Part shown: positions 9,681 through 20,880 of the stretch, one piece after another | Position numbering within the stretch: the stretch's first letter is position 1 | How the letters are laid out: every line of letters starts with the position of its first letter | The notes under the pieces: generated by a model | Database searches by the model: none | What the model was told of the DNA's origin: nothing | Seen by the model: the letters and a program-made list of their open reading frames with translations, nothing else | Translations under genes and position numbers: made by a program | DNA from: Echiichthys vipera | Taxonomy: Eukaryota; Chordata; Actinopteri; Perciformes; Trachinidae | Reading direction: 5' to 3' | Assembly: GCA_963691815.1 (NCBI GenBank) | Contig: OY829646.1 | Location: 4,389,152-4,453,151 of the forward strand | DNA length: 64,000 nt

Positions 9681-12409
9681 TTTTACAGTATATCACAGTG
9701 GGATGTGTTTTATTTTGCATGAGAATGTTTATGATATATTATTTATGAGTTATTACAAAGCGAACAAATAGTTGGAATGCACAGATGCATCGTTTTCTAT
9801 TGTTGCTATGGTGGTTGCCACGCACGCTGCGGAAGCCGGAAGTGGCTATAGAGACGGCGCCAGTCCGCTACATGCAAACCCTTATTTACTTAAAACTAAT
9901 AAATATTGTTGTTCAAACACCTAGCATCTGAACTGTTTCTTAACATAAAGACCATATATATGAAGAGAAATCGGGAGTTAGGCTATATTCAAAATTTAAA
10001 GTATACGACACATTATTTACTACCCTTTTTGCAAACCAGAAGACTGCATACCTATTTCAAGAATACATCTTTACTTTTTGTTGACATAGATCATCTTTAT
10101 GTAATCGAATTACTAATCCAGCTGTTCTAGGTATTTGATATATGTAATATATATATATATATATATATATATTTATGTATTTTGCGAACCCATTTATTTG
10201 CAAACCGGAAGAACTACAACTATGGCAGATAGTAGTACTTAGCGTTATTGCGCGGCTCATTGGAGTTGTAGTTCTTTAATTAGGGTTGTATTTTTCATAG
10301 AATTGGAAGTTGTAAATGTTGAATTGAGAATACATTGAGGAGTTTAAGGGCATAGTTTAAAATCAAATGATTTCATAGGGGAAAATTAATTTGACCCATA
10401 ATTGACAAAACCCAAAATTGTTGATTGTACTCATGTTATAGCTGGGGTCTCTCTATAACAGTTGGTCCCATTTCTGTATTTCTTTTTATTGCAGAATTAT
10501 AAGCCCTCAAACAGGCCCTGAGGTCAAGGTTCAAAGTTCATTATTTCAAGCCATGTATAATATTAATACTAACATATTATTACTCCCCAGGTCGAGACCT
10601 TTCCAATGATGTATTTGGTTTAGCTCTACAGCAAAGTTTTAATTTTTTCATATCATGGACTCAGGTCATCCAAACCCTACATCCAGACAGCACATTGAAG
10701 GCTCTACACATAAAAGTTTGTTTGTTTGTTTGTTTCTTTCATTCTTTGTTTGTTTGTTTGTTGACTGACATGAGTCACCTTCATATATCACAATATTCAC
10801 TGTGTATGTTATTATTAGCAAATGCAAGCATTAAGAATGATGTTTTATGTATGACGCACAAATGCCGCACGCACACACACACTCACTCACTCACTCTCTC
10901 ACACACACGCACGCAAACACACACACACACAGTGCTTTATTTGATGATGTAGATCAAATATCCACAGCAACATATTATTACATATATAGATTATCTGATT
11001 TTCAAACCTGTGACAAGCTGCTTGATAACGAGCACATCATTAGAATCAGGTGTGTTGGAGCAGAGAGAAACTTAAACATGCAGGACAGTGGCTCTTCAGG
11101 ACTGGAATTTGGGACCTCTGATATCAACCTTTTTAATGGGATTCCATTGCTGGGCAACAGGAACGGTCATCGGAAAATGTCAAAGTTGTAAACATAAACA
11201 TTCTAAATGTGTCCAAGTTTATTGCAATTATTATTTGTTGTAGTGAATGTGAATTACATCAGCTGATGGTAAGTTAACAAGGACCAAGGCTGTTGCCTAG
11301 CGCGGGAATTACATTAAAATGTCTATAGCCTGTTATCTATTATTTAGTATTTACCTTTTATTTATTTTTTGGTCTTTTTCCTTTTAATATGACAATATGA
11401 TAATAAAAAGCCATTCTTATTCGGATGTGGTTCAATATTAATTGAGGAAGACACATACGAAATACGATTTTATTTTAAATATAATCAGCCATATATTCTT
11501 GAAAATATAATATTAAATTATATTAATGAGCCACTATTTTACAATCACTGGCTATAAAATGTCTCATCAACAGAGCTAGGGACGCTGACCGGCGGCAATT
11601 TGAGTTGGAATGGAGCCCATCCACGGAGGACAGCTCAAAATAGTATTCGAACACATCACTTCCGCCTGCAACACAAGCCAAACAAGCGCAACGGTGGCTG
11701 GGGGTAAAAACGTAGCCTTCCGTTATCCAACACTGACAAAATAAAACTACATTTCTCAGATCCGAAAGAAATAATTATAATCGATGGCCATTGCATTAAC
11801 CCATCGTATTGTGAAGTTATCAAGGACTCTTTATCAGGAGATTTGTTGAAAATAATACTTCCTGGAGGCGGGTCCTCGGTTCTCCAATGGGACTGCAGGA
11901 TGATTTAAAACCCATGTCAAGTCATAAATGTATTAAAAAACAAAAGCCCAATTATTTACTTAGTAAAGGAAAACAATTATGAGTCTAAGCTAAGTGATTC
12001 TATACGATAAAAACGTTATCCCTCTCTGGCATCTTCTTACCTTAATCTTCTGGGTGTTATTACACAGGCCAAGAATGAGCATTTCAGATGAATCGATAAG
12101 GTGCCTGTAGATCATGGTGATTGTGAATACATTTAAATGTTTTAATTTTAGCTGTGTGAACAGGATGTACTCTTCCTCTTGTCTGGGTATTGTCTTCAGC
12201 GTACAAATACATAATACATAGAAAGAAACCCAGGGGATGGAAAATTATTTCTTCTTCAAGAAATGTTGAGGGAATAAGCCAAAAAATAATTGTTTTGAAT
12301 CCACCTTTTTTCAGTAAATCATTGAAAGGTTCTCAACGATCATAGAAATCAAGTCTATATGAAGGAACACAGCCAGTAACTGGTATATGTGATTTAAAAT
12401 TTTAAACAT
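9681..12409. other. AT-rich interval, no gene seen
   Basis: No exon with both coding signal and splice sites was found. It holds an (AT)n run at about 10146-10172, a TTTG-rich stretch at about 10715-10765 and CA/CTCA repeats at about 10868-10932. A 12 bp inverted pair AGAACTACAACT / AGTTGTAGTTCT brackets about 10209-10275. Confidence 0.5.
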
Positions 12410-13747
12410 TTATTTTTGCAAAACATTTTCTTTCGGCTCCCAGGAGTTTTTCCATTTGTCCCCACTGTAAGACAGAAACACAGCAAGAAGTACTACTGTT
12501 AAATTTTTCATAATTTTTGAGAATATAACTGACACTGTACTATTTACAATGAGACATGGATTATACAGGTATGCATGCATTCTTTTTTGAAAATGAGCTT
12601 TTCAATATCATGTTTAGAAAGTGTATAACAAAACTCCCCAACGTCTGTGTGAAAGGTATGGAGAAGGAATGGGGGTGACAGAACTGTTACACCTCTGAGC
12701 TGGCATTGGAGGTAGTCACAGAGACGCAACAGCACAGAGTCGAGTAGTCTGTGTAAATGGGAAATTTATATGGGGGAAAAAAAAGTAAATTTAGGTTTCA
12801 TTTGCCCAAAGAATATATTGCGGGTAAGAATCTTTTTTTCTTCATGTTTTTGGCCAAGTTAAATCTTGCAGTTTTGTGCCGTTTTATGAGGAATGTTTTT
12901 TTTCTTAGATTGCATTAGACACCAGGCAAAAACTGAGAAAATTGTGGCGTTCACTTTTATAAGGTGATACAATTTTGAATCATTTCACGTTAAAGTGATA
13001 TTGCACAGGGGGTTTCTTGATTTTGTTATATACTGTACTGTGAATTTATTTTAAGTCCAATGCACAATACAATGCCCAAAACATTTGACTGCTATGTGAC
13101 TTGCTTGACCCTCAGACTTTGCTGTCCCTTATTAAACTGCAGTTAAAGTTGAAGACATTTTTCTATTTTAATTTTCCTCATCTACAGTAAAATAAACTTA
13201 AGAAAACATACACATCATCCAGAGCAAGGCAGCCACTGCACCAACACCTCGTCATGGTCCTTAAAAAAGAAAGAAAGATATAAGGAACAATAAGTGTGTG
13301 ACACTTGATTAGAGCACAAAACAGTTTGCTGTACAAGAACATGTCAGTACCAAATGAAAGAGACATAATACCACTATGGAATCAATCAAGATTCGTTATT
13401 CCACATCAAATTGTGGAAGGACACAGTTAAAGACTGATGGGTAACCAGGTCTGCATTTTCATCCTTAGCCATGTTGTTCACGTGTTAACAAAGAAAAAAA
13501 GACTTTGCTTTGCTATATGCAGAAATATATGGCAAAAGCAGTATCTCAAAGGAGTCTTGAAAATATAGCATGCACTGTGTACATTACCGCTAAGAAGACT
13601 TTCATAAATCCTCTTAATTGTAATAAGGGCATTCCTGGCATCTTCTGTGTCCATTTCCCATGGACAGACACACTCGGCTGTAAACCCATCTGGAGCTCTG
13701 CTGGCAAGGAGGATGGGATGTCGCTCTAACAGTTGCCACTTGTGGAG
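12410..13747 (-). pseudogene. Decayed exons ending in a chromodomain-like segment
   Basis: Exon A (13588-13747) follows a good acceptor and ends at a GT donor. It reads LHKWQLLERHPILLASRAPD and continues to KRIYESLLS. Exon B starts at 13259 after an AG and reads DHDEVLVQWLPCSG, then meets a stop where a donor would be expected; an AT replaces the GT. Exon C (12410-12464) follows a clear acceptor and reads GDKWKNSWEPKENVLQK and a stop. Joined in concept, B and C have the LVxW...WEPxENV pattern of a chromodomain. Exon A does not join B in phase. This could be a relic of an intron-containing transposon or a host pseudogene; the protein is not identified. An AATAAA overlaps the stop. Confidence 0.45.
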
Positions 13748-14018
13748 CTGAAACAAAATTGGCACACAATCACAAGACAGAAAATTGGATAGATAAATGG
13801 AAGGTCATTATACATAAAAAAATATATTTTATGCTTTGATACCTATACATATAAGCTATACATTGAGACTCAGAGTGAGGTCACTATAAACTGTTTTAGT
13901 AGCAATGTAAAAAACAAAAAACCTTGGTAAAAAAGACAGCTATTCCAATTCAGTGTGAGACAAGGGAAGCATCACATGCTTCTATATCTAAAAACACAGC
14001 TACTGCTACAAACTATCC

Positions 14019-14115
14019 AATTACATTTTATTCATGGTATCTAATCATAACAGAAGTTGTCTCAGGACACTTTTCATAAAGAGCAGGTCAAAACCACACT
14101 ATATGATATCAAAGA
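14019..14115 (-). mobile_element. L2 3' end fragment
   Basis: Matches the terminal part of the L2 at 5588-9680 ('taatcataacagaagttgtc', 'tcaggacact', 'aaaccacact'), same orientation, diverged and about 97 bp long. Confidence 0.75.
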
Positions 14116-14620
14116 CCGTCAGATATGCATTACGGAACAACTTCCGAATTCTAATCCGGCAATGTAAATGTTCATTTTCAGGTTTTGCTATGTATTTGAA
14201 AGTAGCTTGAATCAATCTTGCATGCTATTACATACTTTCTATGACTAAAATCTTGTCAAACAATACAATATCATATGTATGATCATATGTTTATACTCAG
14301 CTAGATTGGGCCCAGTTATTGTGGATATTACATATTATTTTTTATTTCGATCCCAAGAATTTTCTATTACATTTTCTCCTGTTTTGCCCAGTTAATCAGT
14401 CGAACAACTGTATTTTTACTTGCCCCAAGCACCTTTTAAAATATATATTTTAATTATTTTTGAAGCATGAATTTAAGATATCTAGCAGGCTAAATATCTG
14501 GAACTGTGGGGGGAGCCAATTAGAGTGCAACGCGAGTTTTGTTTGTGAGGCTTCCTCTAGTTTTTTCTGAACCTCAGCCGAGGCCAATGTGTTTATATAT
14601 ACGCAATAACAGCAGGATCT
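14116..14620. other. No gene seen
   Basis: AT-rich spacer between the L2 fragment and the Harbinger element; nothing supported. Confidence 0.4.
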
Positions 14621-16347
14621 GGGGCCTGTTTCACAAAGCAGGTTTAGTGAAAACTCTGAGTATGTTAACCCTGAAATGAGGGAAACTCTGAGTTTTCCGT
14701 TTCACAAAGGGAGGTAACTCAAACCAGAGACAGAGGGGTAACTCTAGCCTGTTTCACAAAGAGAGGTAACTTAACCTCTTGGTCAGTTACCATGGTAACA
14801 TGCTCTCTGAAACTAACCTGGTCGGGACCAGGTTTTTCTCAGAAAACCTTGAGTTTCTCTCTGTCTCCGCCCTCTTTCAGCCACACACGGTGTTTGATTT
14901 CCTCATTCATTCAGTCAGCGGGCGAGTTTTGGCGTAGTATAGTTCCATCTGTTTTTTCAGAAAATCACTGCAAACATCAGACATTAGAAGTTATATTAGG
15001 TGGTGACTATTTCACTACCATGGCATGTCCTTTTGATAATGATCCTGTGGTGCAGAATTAGTGCGCAGAGAATTAAATATTGGTCGGGAGATGATTATCA
15101 AACTATTGATTATAGATGTGCTTGCATTTCCAGGCAATTCTCTTTTTGAGCGGTACCGTTTCATATCACAGCGGATATTCTGTTGCGCTGCGTTTTTTTG
15201 CAAAAAGGAGTTTTTTTTATACAACGTATAAAAATCATTCAGTAGGCCTACAATAGAAGTTATATTAAGTGATGAATATTTACACTACCATGGCATGTCC
15301 TTTTGATAACGATACCGTGGATGAAGCTGACGCATTACTGCGCAGAGAATTAAATTTTCGTCCGGAGATGATGATCAGACCGCGCATAGACGTCCTTAAT
15401 ATACTGCAGCCATAATTACAAAATGAATGAAATGGATCTTTTGAGCAAGTTGAATGTATTTGACTTAGCGTTTCCTAAATATAATCCCAGCTTTTCTTGC
15501 AATTCATAGGTTCAAAAGTGTGTGCTTTTAATTGGGTTACCGGTATATAAAATACTCCTATAGCTGGAAACAACAGCCTTTTGATCCAGAATATCACCTA
15601 TAATGCGAGGGGGCTGAATACGGCACAACACCGTTTCATGTCACAGTCCATCTCATCCCTCCTTACATTTCCAACATTAACAACCAGTAATGCTCTTATA
15701 TCACAGCAGATATTGTGTGTTGCGCTGCGTTTTTTTGCAAATGGGAGTTTTTTTGCAACATATAAAAAAGCTACTTACGGTAATATTTACTTTACAATGC
15801 GTCACCATGAGACAGTGCTGAGGTTTTACCTGTTTGAACAATGTTTTTATGTTTCATCTTAAGCTTGCGCCAAGTGCGCTTCTCCCCCGCGGGGTTGCAC
15901 TTAAATGAAATAAACTAATAGGCTCCCACTCAAGCAGTTTCCCCTGTGATATTACTGTGATTGCAACAGGACTACATTTAAACTTATGCACTGACCCGAG
16001 CAGCAATGTTCTCCCGCACCGTCTCCCTCTCTTTTGCTGCTGCAGCGGTGTAAACCTGCTCAAACTCTCCGTATCAGCGCATTAATATTTCCATTTCCAG
16101 TTGTAGTGTAGCCCTTCGCTTCCCCGTTGCCATGGTGACTCGTCGAATCAGGGCTCCACTGATGCTGTCTTTTTTTACTTGTGGTGCACGCGCTTAACTC
16201 CAGGTCAAACTACTCTGAGTTGATCAACCTAACGGAAATCTGCTGTTCTGGAACCGAAAACTCAGAGTTTCCTATCTCAGAGTAAATCAACTCAGAGTTC
16301 AGGGTTAAACTCAGAGTTTTTTGAACCTGCTTTGTGAAACGGACCCC
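14621..16347 (+). mobile_element. Decayed PIF/Harbinger-type DNA transposon
   Basis: Inverted ends GGGGCCTGTTTCACAAAGCA (left) and GGGGTCCGTTTCACAAAGCA (right, reversed) are followed on both sides by 'aactctgagtt'-type subterminal repeats. Inside are remnants of a HARBI1-like transposase: a start MACPFDND near 15019 and again near 15290, the second followed by DEADALLRRELNFRPEMMIR, and later VALRFFANGSF (about 15725-15757). The catalytic C-terminal half is absent and the frames are broken. The N-terminal region is present twice. A GATCT motif lies near both ends, but a clean 3 bp target duplication is not visible. Confidence 0.65.
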
Positions 16348-16385
16348 TGATCTAGTAGTACATAACCCTGTTCACCAGTGACTTA

Positions 16386-16961
16386 GGGCGCACTCACACT
16401 GTCCTTCTGCACCGCGCCTCGGGCGTTAGGGTACTTGTCCCCCCTCCCTCTCCCGCCGTGCCCCAGGCCCGTTTGTACTCACACTGCCTGGGCCTCGCGC
16501 AAATGCTTCACACGTCACACGCATTGATTGACGTCATCGCGATGCGTCTCTTTGTTTACAAATCTTTCCATAGACCTCAGAGGTATTGTGCGTCTTGTCG
16601 ACTGTTTTTGAATATTTTCATCCGACCAAATCTGCAGTAAACACTCCATCTCCGCATCACACCAACGTGAACCTTTCGCCGCCATTGTTGTTGTTGTTAA
16701 ATGTCCGCGCATGGTCCGTCCTTCTATTTACTATGTCCGAACAGGCGCACATAAATGACGTCAGAACCGCCGTAGGCATCGTGCTCGTGCTCGTACATGT
16801 GCGTGTGCTCGTACATGTGCAAACGGGTTCTACAAAAGCCCACCTCTCTCAGGCTGGCCGTAGTTATGCGCGGAGCGGGTGCACTCACACTGTCAAACGC
16901 ACTAGGCTTTAGCCAAAAAAACAGTTTTGGCCCGGTGCGGAAGGACAGTGTGAGTGCGCCC
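16386..16961 (-). mobile_element. Harbinger-like MITE with TTA duplication and a SANT-like frame
   Basis: 576 bp element. Left end GGGCGCACTCACACTGTCCT matches the reversed right end over 29 bp with one difference, and both sides are flanked by TTA (16383-16385 and 16962-16964), as expected for PIF/Harbinger. On the minus strand, inside, a frame starts near 16712 and reads AAKGSRWCDAEMECLLQIWS, similar to the first helix of Myb/SANT-like proteins that accompany Harbinger transposases. It is cut short, so this is probably an internal-deletion derivative. Relatives lie at 30307-30904 and 36439-37424. Confidence 0.75.
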
Positions 16962-16964
16962 TTA

Positions 16965-17283
16965 GGTAGAGTGAAAACAAGACAACAAGACAAGACAATT
17001 GGGAGTGGTACAGTAAATCGAGAATTAAGGATTGTCTTGCACAATAAAACAAAGATGAGTGTTAAATTGCTGCAAAAGCAAATAATGTAAGAGAAATATA
17101 GCAATGTAAATGTAAAGATCAGCAATTAATTACATATTACTAACTAATAACTGTCTGAAAGAAAAAAAATAACCTACCAGTAGATTTGTTGCATCATACA
17201 TTTTGTTGATGCTGCATTTTTTTTGTGTGTGTGTTTCCAATCGTGGCCAAATTTCTTCTTTTGATTTTCAATTTTTTTTTGTA
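16965..17283. other. No gene seen
   Basis: Short AT-rich spacer between two repeats. Confidence 0.4.
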
Positions 17284-17445
17284 AGGCTGGCAGGCTAGCG
17301 ACGTTTAAGGAGCGTGCATTGGAATGAGTTGAAAGCCCTCTGCGTCGGGTTTGTACGTTTAAGGAGACCTTTTTAGTCAGTAACTAACGCCAAAGGCCCC
17401 TGACCAATCATCAGTTTTTGACACGTTGGGTGTGAGACTGTGTTA
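17284..17445 (-). repeat. Inverted single copy of the 640-1095 repeat
   Basis: Reversed, it reads the same head ('cacagtctcacacccaac', 'actaacgcc' region) and one unit with 'cgacgcagagggctttcaa'. It lacks the tandem growth seen at 735-1095. Confidence 0.65.
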
Positions 17446-17449
17446 GTAG

Positions 17450-17680
17450 TTCACATACCAGGCCTGGATGTGGAGCTGTAACTGCCACAGAAATACACCA
17501 ACAACAGAGAAGAAGAGACGGGGCGACACTGTGGAGAATCCAAACACTGGAGAGTTTCTCTCCAAATCTGGAGACTTCCCAAATCCTAACCCATCCTAGA
17601 GAGAAATGTGTCACTGTTTCTGGTGTTGGTGGAGACTTTTGTGCTGTTTTGGACTCTGGTGCACCATTCAATCAATCTCA
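17450..17680 (+). repeat. Dispersed repeat, copy 1
   Basis: Shares with 43495-43715 the words 'ctggagacttcccaaatcct', 'catcctagagagaaat' and 'gacttttgtgctgttttgga', in order and in the same orientation. Family not recognised; no terminal structure was seen. Confidence 0.6.
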
Positions 17681-18837
17681 AGGTGTGCTCAGACAATGGC
17701 ATATAATTTAAATGGAAAAATTCCCATTACTTCATTACTCCGAATAATAAACGCTGAAAGACTTAGAGGAAACATGTTTATACTGTATGTATGTATGTTG
17801 CTAGTTAGTTACGGGACAAGCCTTGTTTTGGGCCCGGATACATTAAATTACCAAAATAAATAAATGAATCATATACATACATATTATATAAATAGAAACC
17901 TCCATATCTACTTTATTATTTCACTTAGATTGAATTAAAATAAAGTGTAAAAATATTAATAAAAAAATGTCATGAAGTGCAAAACATTTATTGAGTGTAA
18001 TGGTTTGGCTTTCCGTTTGACTATTTCATCCTTAAATAATATGTAAAATACCAAACAAAATTACATTTTAACTTTCTTGGCACATTTTTACGAGTGTTTG
18101 GATTGCAATATTTAGACATTGAGTTATTGTTATGTTTCGATATTGAAATCATGAAGGGACTTTTGTCCCAAAGAGTAAGTTCATTAGAGGTTTTTCACTG
18201 TAATGAGATAAAGAAGCCAATTTAAAATCATATCAGAAACTGATTGCCATGTGACATCTGTGACATCATCAGAAGGACCCCTGAAGTGACACAGCAAAGT
18301 GAGTTTAGCTCTCTTAAATATTGGATATTTTCTTCTTTTCATGCTGTGGTAACTTGATATAGAAATCCACGTCATTCAGTGAAATGCCAGAAAACACTTT
18401 TATTGTTAGATATTCTTCTAAATAAGTGTTTTTAGTAAAAAACTGTTATAAACTCAATCAAAATCATTATTTATATAGATGGCTGTTTGCCTGTAAAATA
18501 TGTTTACTTATTCAAATGTCATTCAGTGTAAAGCAGTGCCATTCATATGAGTAATAATAATGTAGTAATACAGTAATAATAATGTAATAATGCAGTATTA
18601 AATATAATGTCATAATAATATATTATTATTATTATAATTATTGATGTTATTATTACATTATCATTATATAATAAAGATAATTAAACATATTACCCTAATA
18701 GTATCTTTAATTGACATTTAAATAAACAATGTGTTTAAAGTTATTAATTTTAAAATGTTTTTAAACTTTAAAGTCACTCTTTATTGATTTTCTATATGCC
18801 TTCCAACAAATCAGCAGTCGCAAAGCACAAAGAAAAG
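17681..18837. other. AT-rich interval, no gene seen
   Basis: Includes a very AT-rich TAATAA/TATTAT stretch at about 18550-18680. No supported exon. Confidence 0.5.
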
Positions 18838-19045
18838 TAGCATGTTTACACAGTACATGGTTATTTTTAAAAACAGACACATGTACCTGCGTTTGTGCCC
18901 TTTGCTTACACGCAAACGGAGAATTCGCCTCTAAAAACGATTATTTCTGAAAAAAACTCCGGCCAGCATTGAGATTCTGAAAAACTCTGGTTGCAGGTTT
19001 GCATGTAAACGGAGTTTTTGTCAGCTGATGTCACAGTATGCTCCA
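18838..19045. repeat. hAT-like MITE fragment
   Basis: Contains 'gtttacac' / 'tgtaaacgg' words in opposing orientation around a central 'ctctaaaaacgattatttct' region, as in short fish hAT-derived elements. The ends are not clean, so the assignment is tentative. Confidence 0.35.
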
Positions 19046-19109
19046 GAACTCGCACCTGTGTCGAAGGTGCGACCTGTGTTTCCATTTTTATTTGACTGTA
19101 GTGATCATG

Positions 19110-19640
19110 GATCATTGGCATACGTGGGCTTGATGATGCTACGTGAACCTTTCTGATCAGATAGTATTTTCTCAGCTTGTCTGAGCACAGACTGCTCATA
19201 GATGAACTGAAGCTTTTCAGACCTCCCCATCACCTTCATAGCAGAATGAATCAGGCGCCCAATTTTTTATTTATTATTTCATCCTGTACCTCAGAATGCT
19301 CTCTAACACTGCCTGATAAAATAAAACATAACTCTCTGATTGTCACCAAACACCGTGAGTCTGCGCAAGAAGTACAGTCTTTGCTGGAGACGAGAATACA
19401 GTTAATCAACGTGAACCTGCCAACTGAAAAGGTTATCAAGACGGATACCAAGAGACCTGTAGGAGTTGACTTGGTTGATTTCCATTCCCATGGATGCACA
19501 GTGAAGTATGGTCCCCTATTGATTTCGGTTCCAGCACGATTTCCACTGCCTTTTTAACGTTTATAGTGAGGTGATTCTCGTCACACCACTTAACAAAATT
19601 CTGTATTTCAGAAAAGTAGGATGAGGGGGCAGTGTGCTGG
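19110..19640 (-). mobile_element. LINE reverse-transcriptase C-terminal fragment
   Basis: On the minus strand, near 19560-19610, the text reads NFVKWCDENHLTINVKKA, the block just after the RT catalytic core in Rex/jockey-type LINEs. Further along, with frameshifts, come fragments like FLRRL, and finally EQSVLRQAEKILSDQ near 19150-19190. A 5'-truncated, decayed copy of a clade different from the L2 at 5.6 kb. Confidence 0.55.
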
Positions 19641-20194
19641 TACTGCAGGGGCAGTGTTGTCAAAGAACTTGAAAATAAATAATCTGGGTGGCTGCAGATA
19701 CAATCATTGGTGTCAGTGATCAGTAGATAACACTTGCAAAGCACAATACATGAAGAACAGTATAAGAACAGGTACAGTACTTGAGTAAATTTACTCTCCA
19801 CTGCTAACCAGTAATACTCTTATGCCATACACATGGGCTGGTTTGGCTCAGCTCAGCTCAGCTCGGCCCTCCAGCCCAGCACAGCAGGGATCTGTGTTTC
19901 CATTCCAGTGGGGCTACCTGCTTAAAGGAGTGTCTTCAGTGTCTGAGCGGTCAAAGAGCTGCTGCGAAATGGATAAACACATTTCATTTCCTCTAAATTC
20001 TTCACATTAAAGTTATTTTTATTGAAACATAAAGGTGCTCTACTCGAAATAATGGAAAAATGTTTGATTGCCTCCACACGGCTCTCACCCCAATATGTGA
20101 AATACTTAGGCCACATGACCTAACATCTACCAACATATACTAACATGATGGCCGGACTATCTATCACAACAAACAACAGAGAAACTGGGATAAC

Positions 20195-20535
20195 AACACA
20201 CCATAGACTGTCTTTAATGATGACAAGGCGTCTCCTCTTCCTCCCACTGTACAAAAGTGAAGTCAAAATATCCTGGATACGGGCGCTGCCATTTTTAAAT
20301 TTCGCAACCAGAGTCTGTGCAGTAGTGACTGGACGATGGAGCCAATAGTGAGTCAATCACAGTTGTCAATCAGCATATTTCACCTTATTTTTAGAGTCAG
20401 ATAAATGTAATAAAAATGTATTTGAGGTGTATTTTGAGTTTTTGGTTTGGCCCATGTCCCATCTGCTAACATGGAATGGGCGGGACTTATGACCTATACT
20501 ACAGTCAGTCACCAGGGGGTGAAAGGCTTTGACTT
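20195..20535. repeat. Dispersed fish repeat
   Basis: 'catagactgt' at one side and 'gggcgggacttatgacctat' plus 'tcaccagggggtg' at the other are words I recall from an abundant fish repeat. The 'ccatagactgtataat' word recurs near 30091 and 34022. No clear ends. Confidence 0.35.
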
Positions 20536-20739
20536 CATTCTCTGCTCAGGATGCCATCACTCCACTTTATCTTTACACTTAGTATACTCTATACCCTGTT
20601 TTCTTGAATGAGACCATGAAACCCTTGTGGTTACAGGAACATTTTAATCAAAAAACATCCTGACAAAGCATCCAAAGATCCAGCATACGTCTCTGAAGGA
20701 TCCGCATTAATGGTGTCCTACAATCAACACCATGTTCGC

Positions 20740-20880
20740 CAGTAACGTCAGTCAAAGTAAAAGCGGGATGGTGGCGCCTTACAATATTGCTGTATTACCA
20801 TTCAGTGTGTGCGAGTCTCTGGTTGATCAAGGTAAGGTCAGGGGGGCGCTTGCTCAAAAAAGGTTGAGAACCACTGCTCT
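20740..20880. repeat. hAT-like terminal fragment
   Basis: Ends in 'ggttgagaaccactgctcta', the reverse of the CAGTGGTTCTCAACC-type terminus seen in hAT elements. The opposite end was not found. Confidence 0.35.

Noticed and set aside
10695..11191. His/Thr-rich frames
   Set aside because: Products of CA/CTCA and TTTG simple repeats.
12544..12735. Possible extra exon between chromodomain-like exons B and C
   Set aside because: The frame is open but joining B to C directly gives the coherent domain; no good donor follows this segment.
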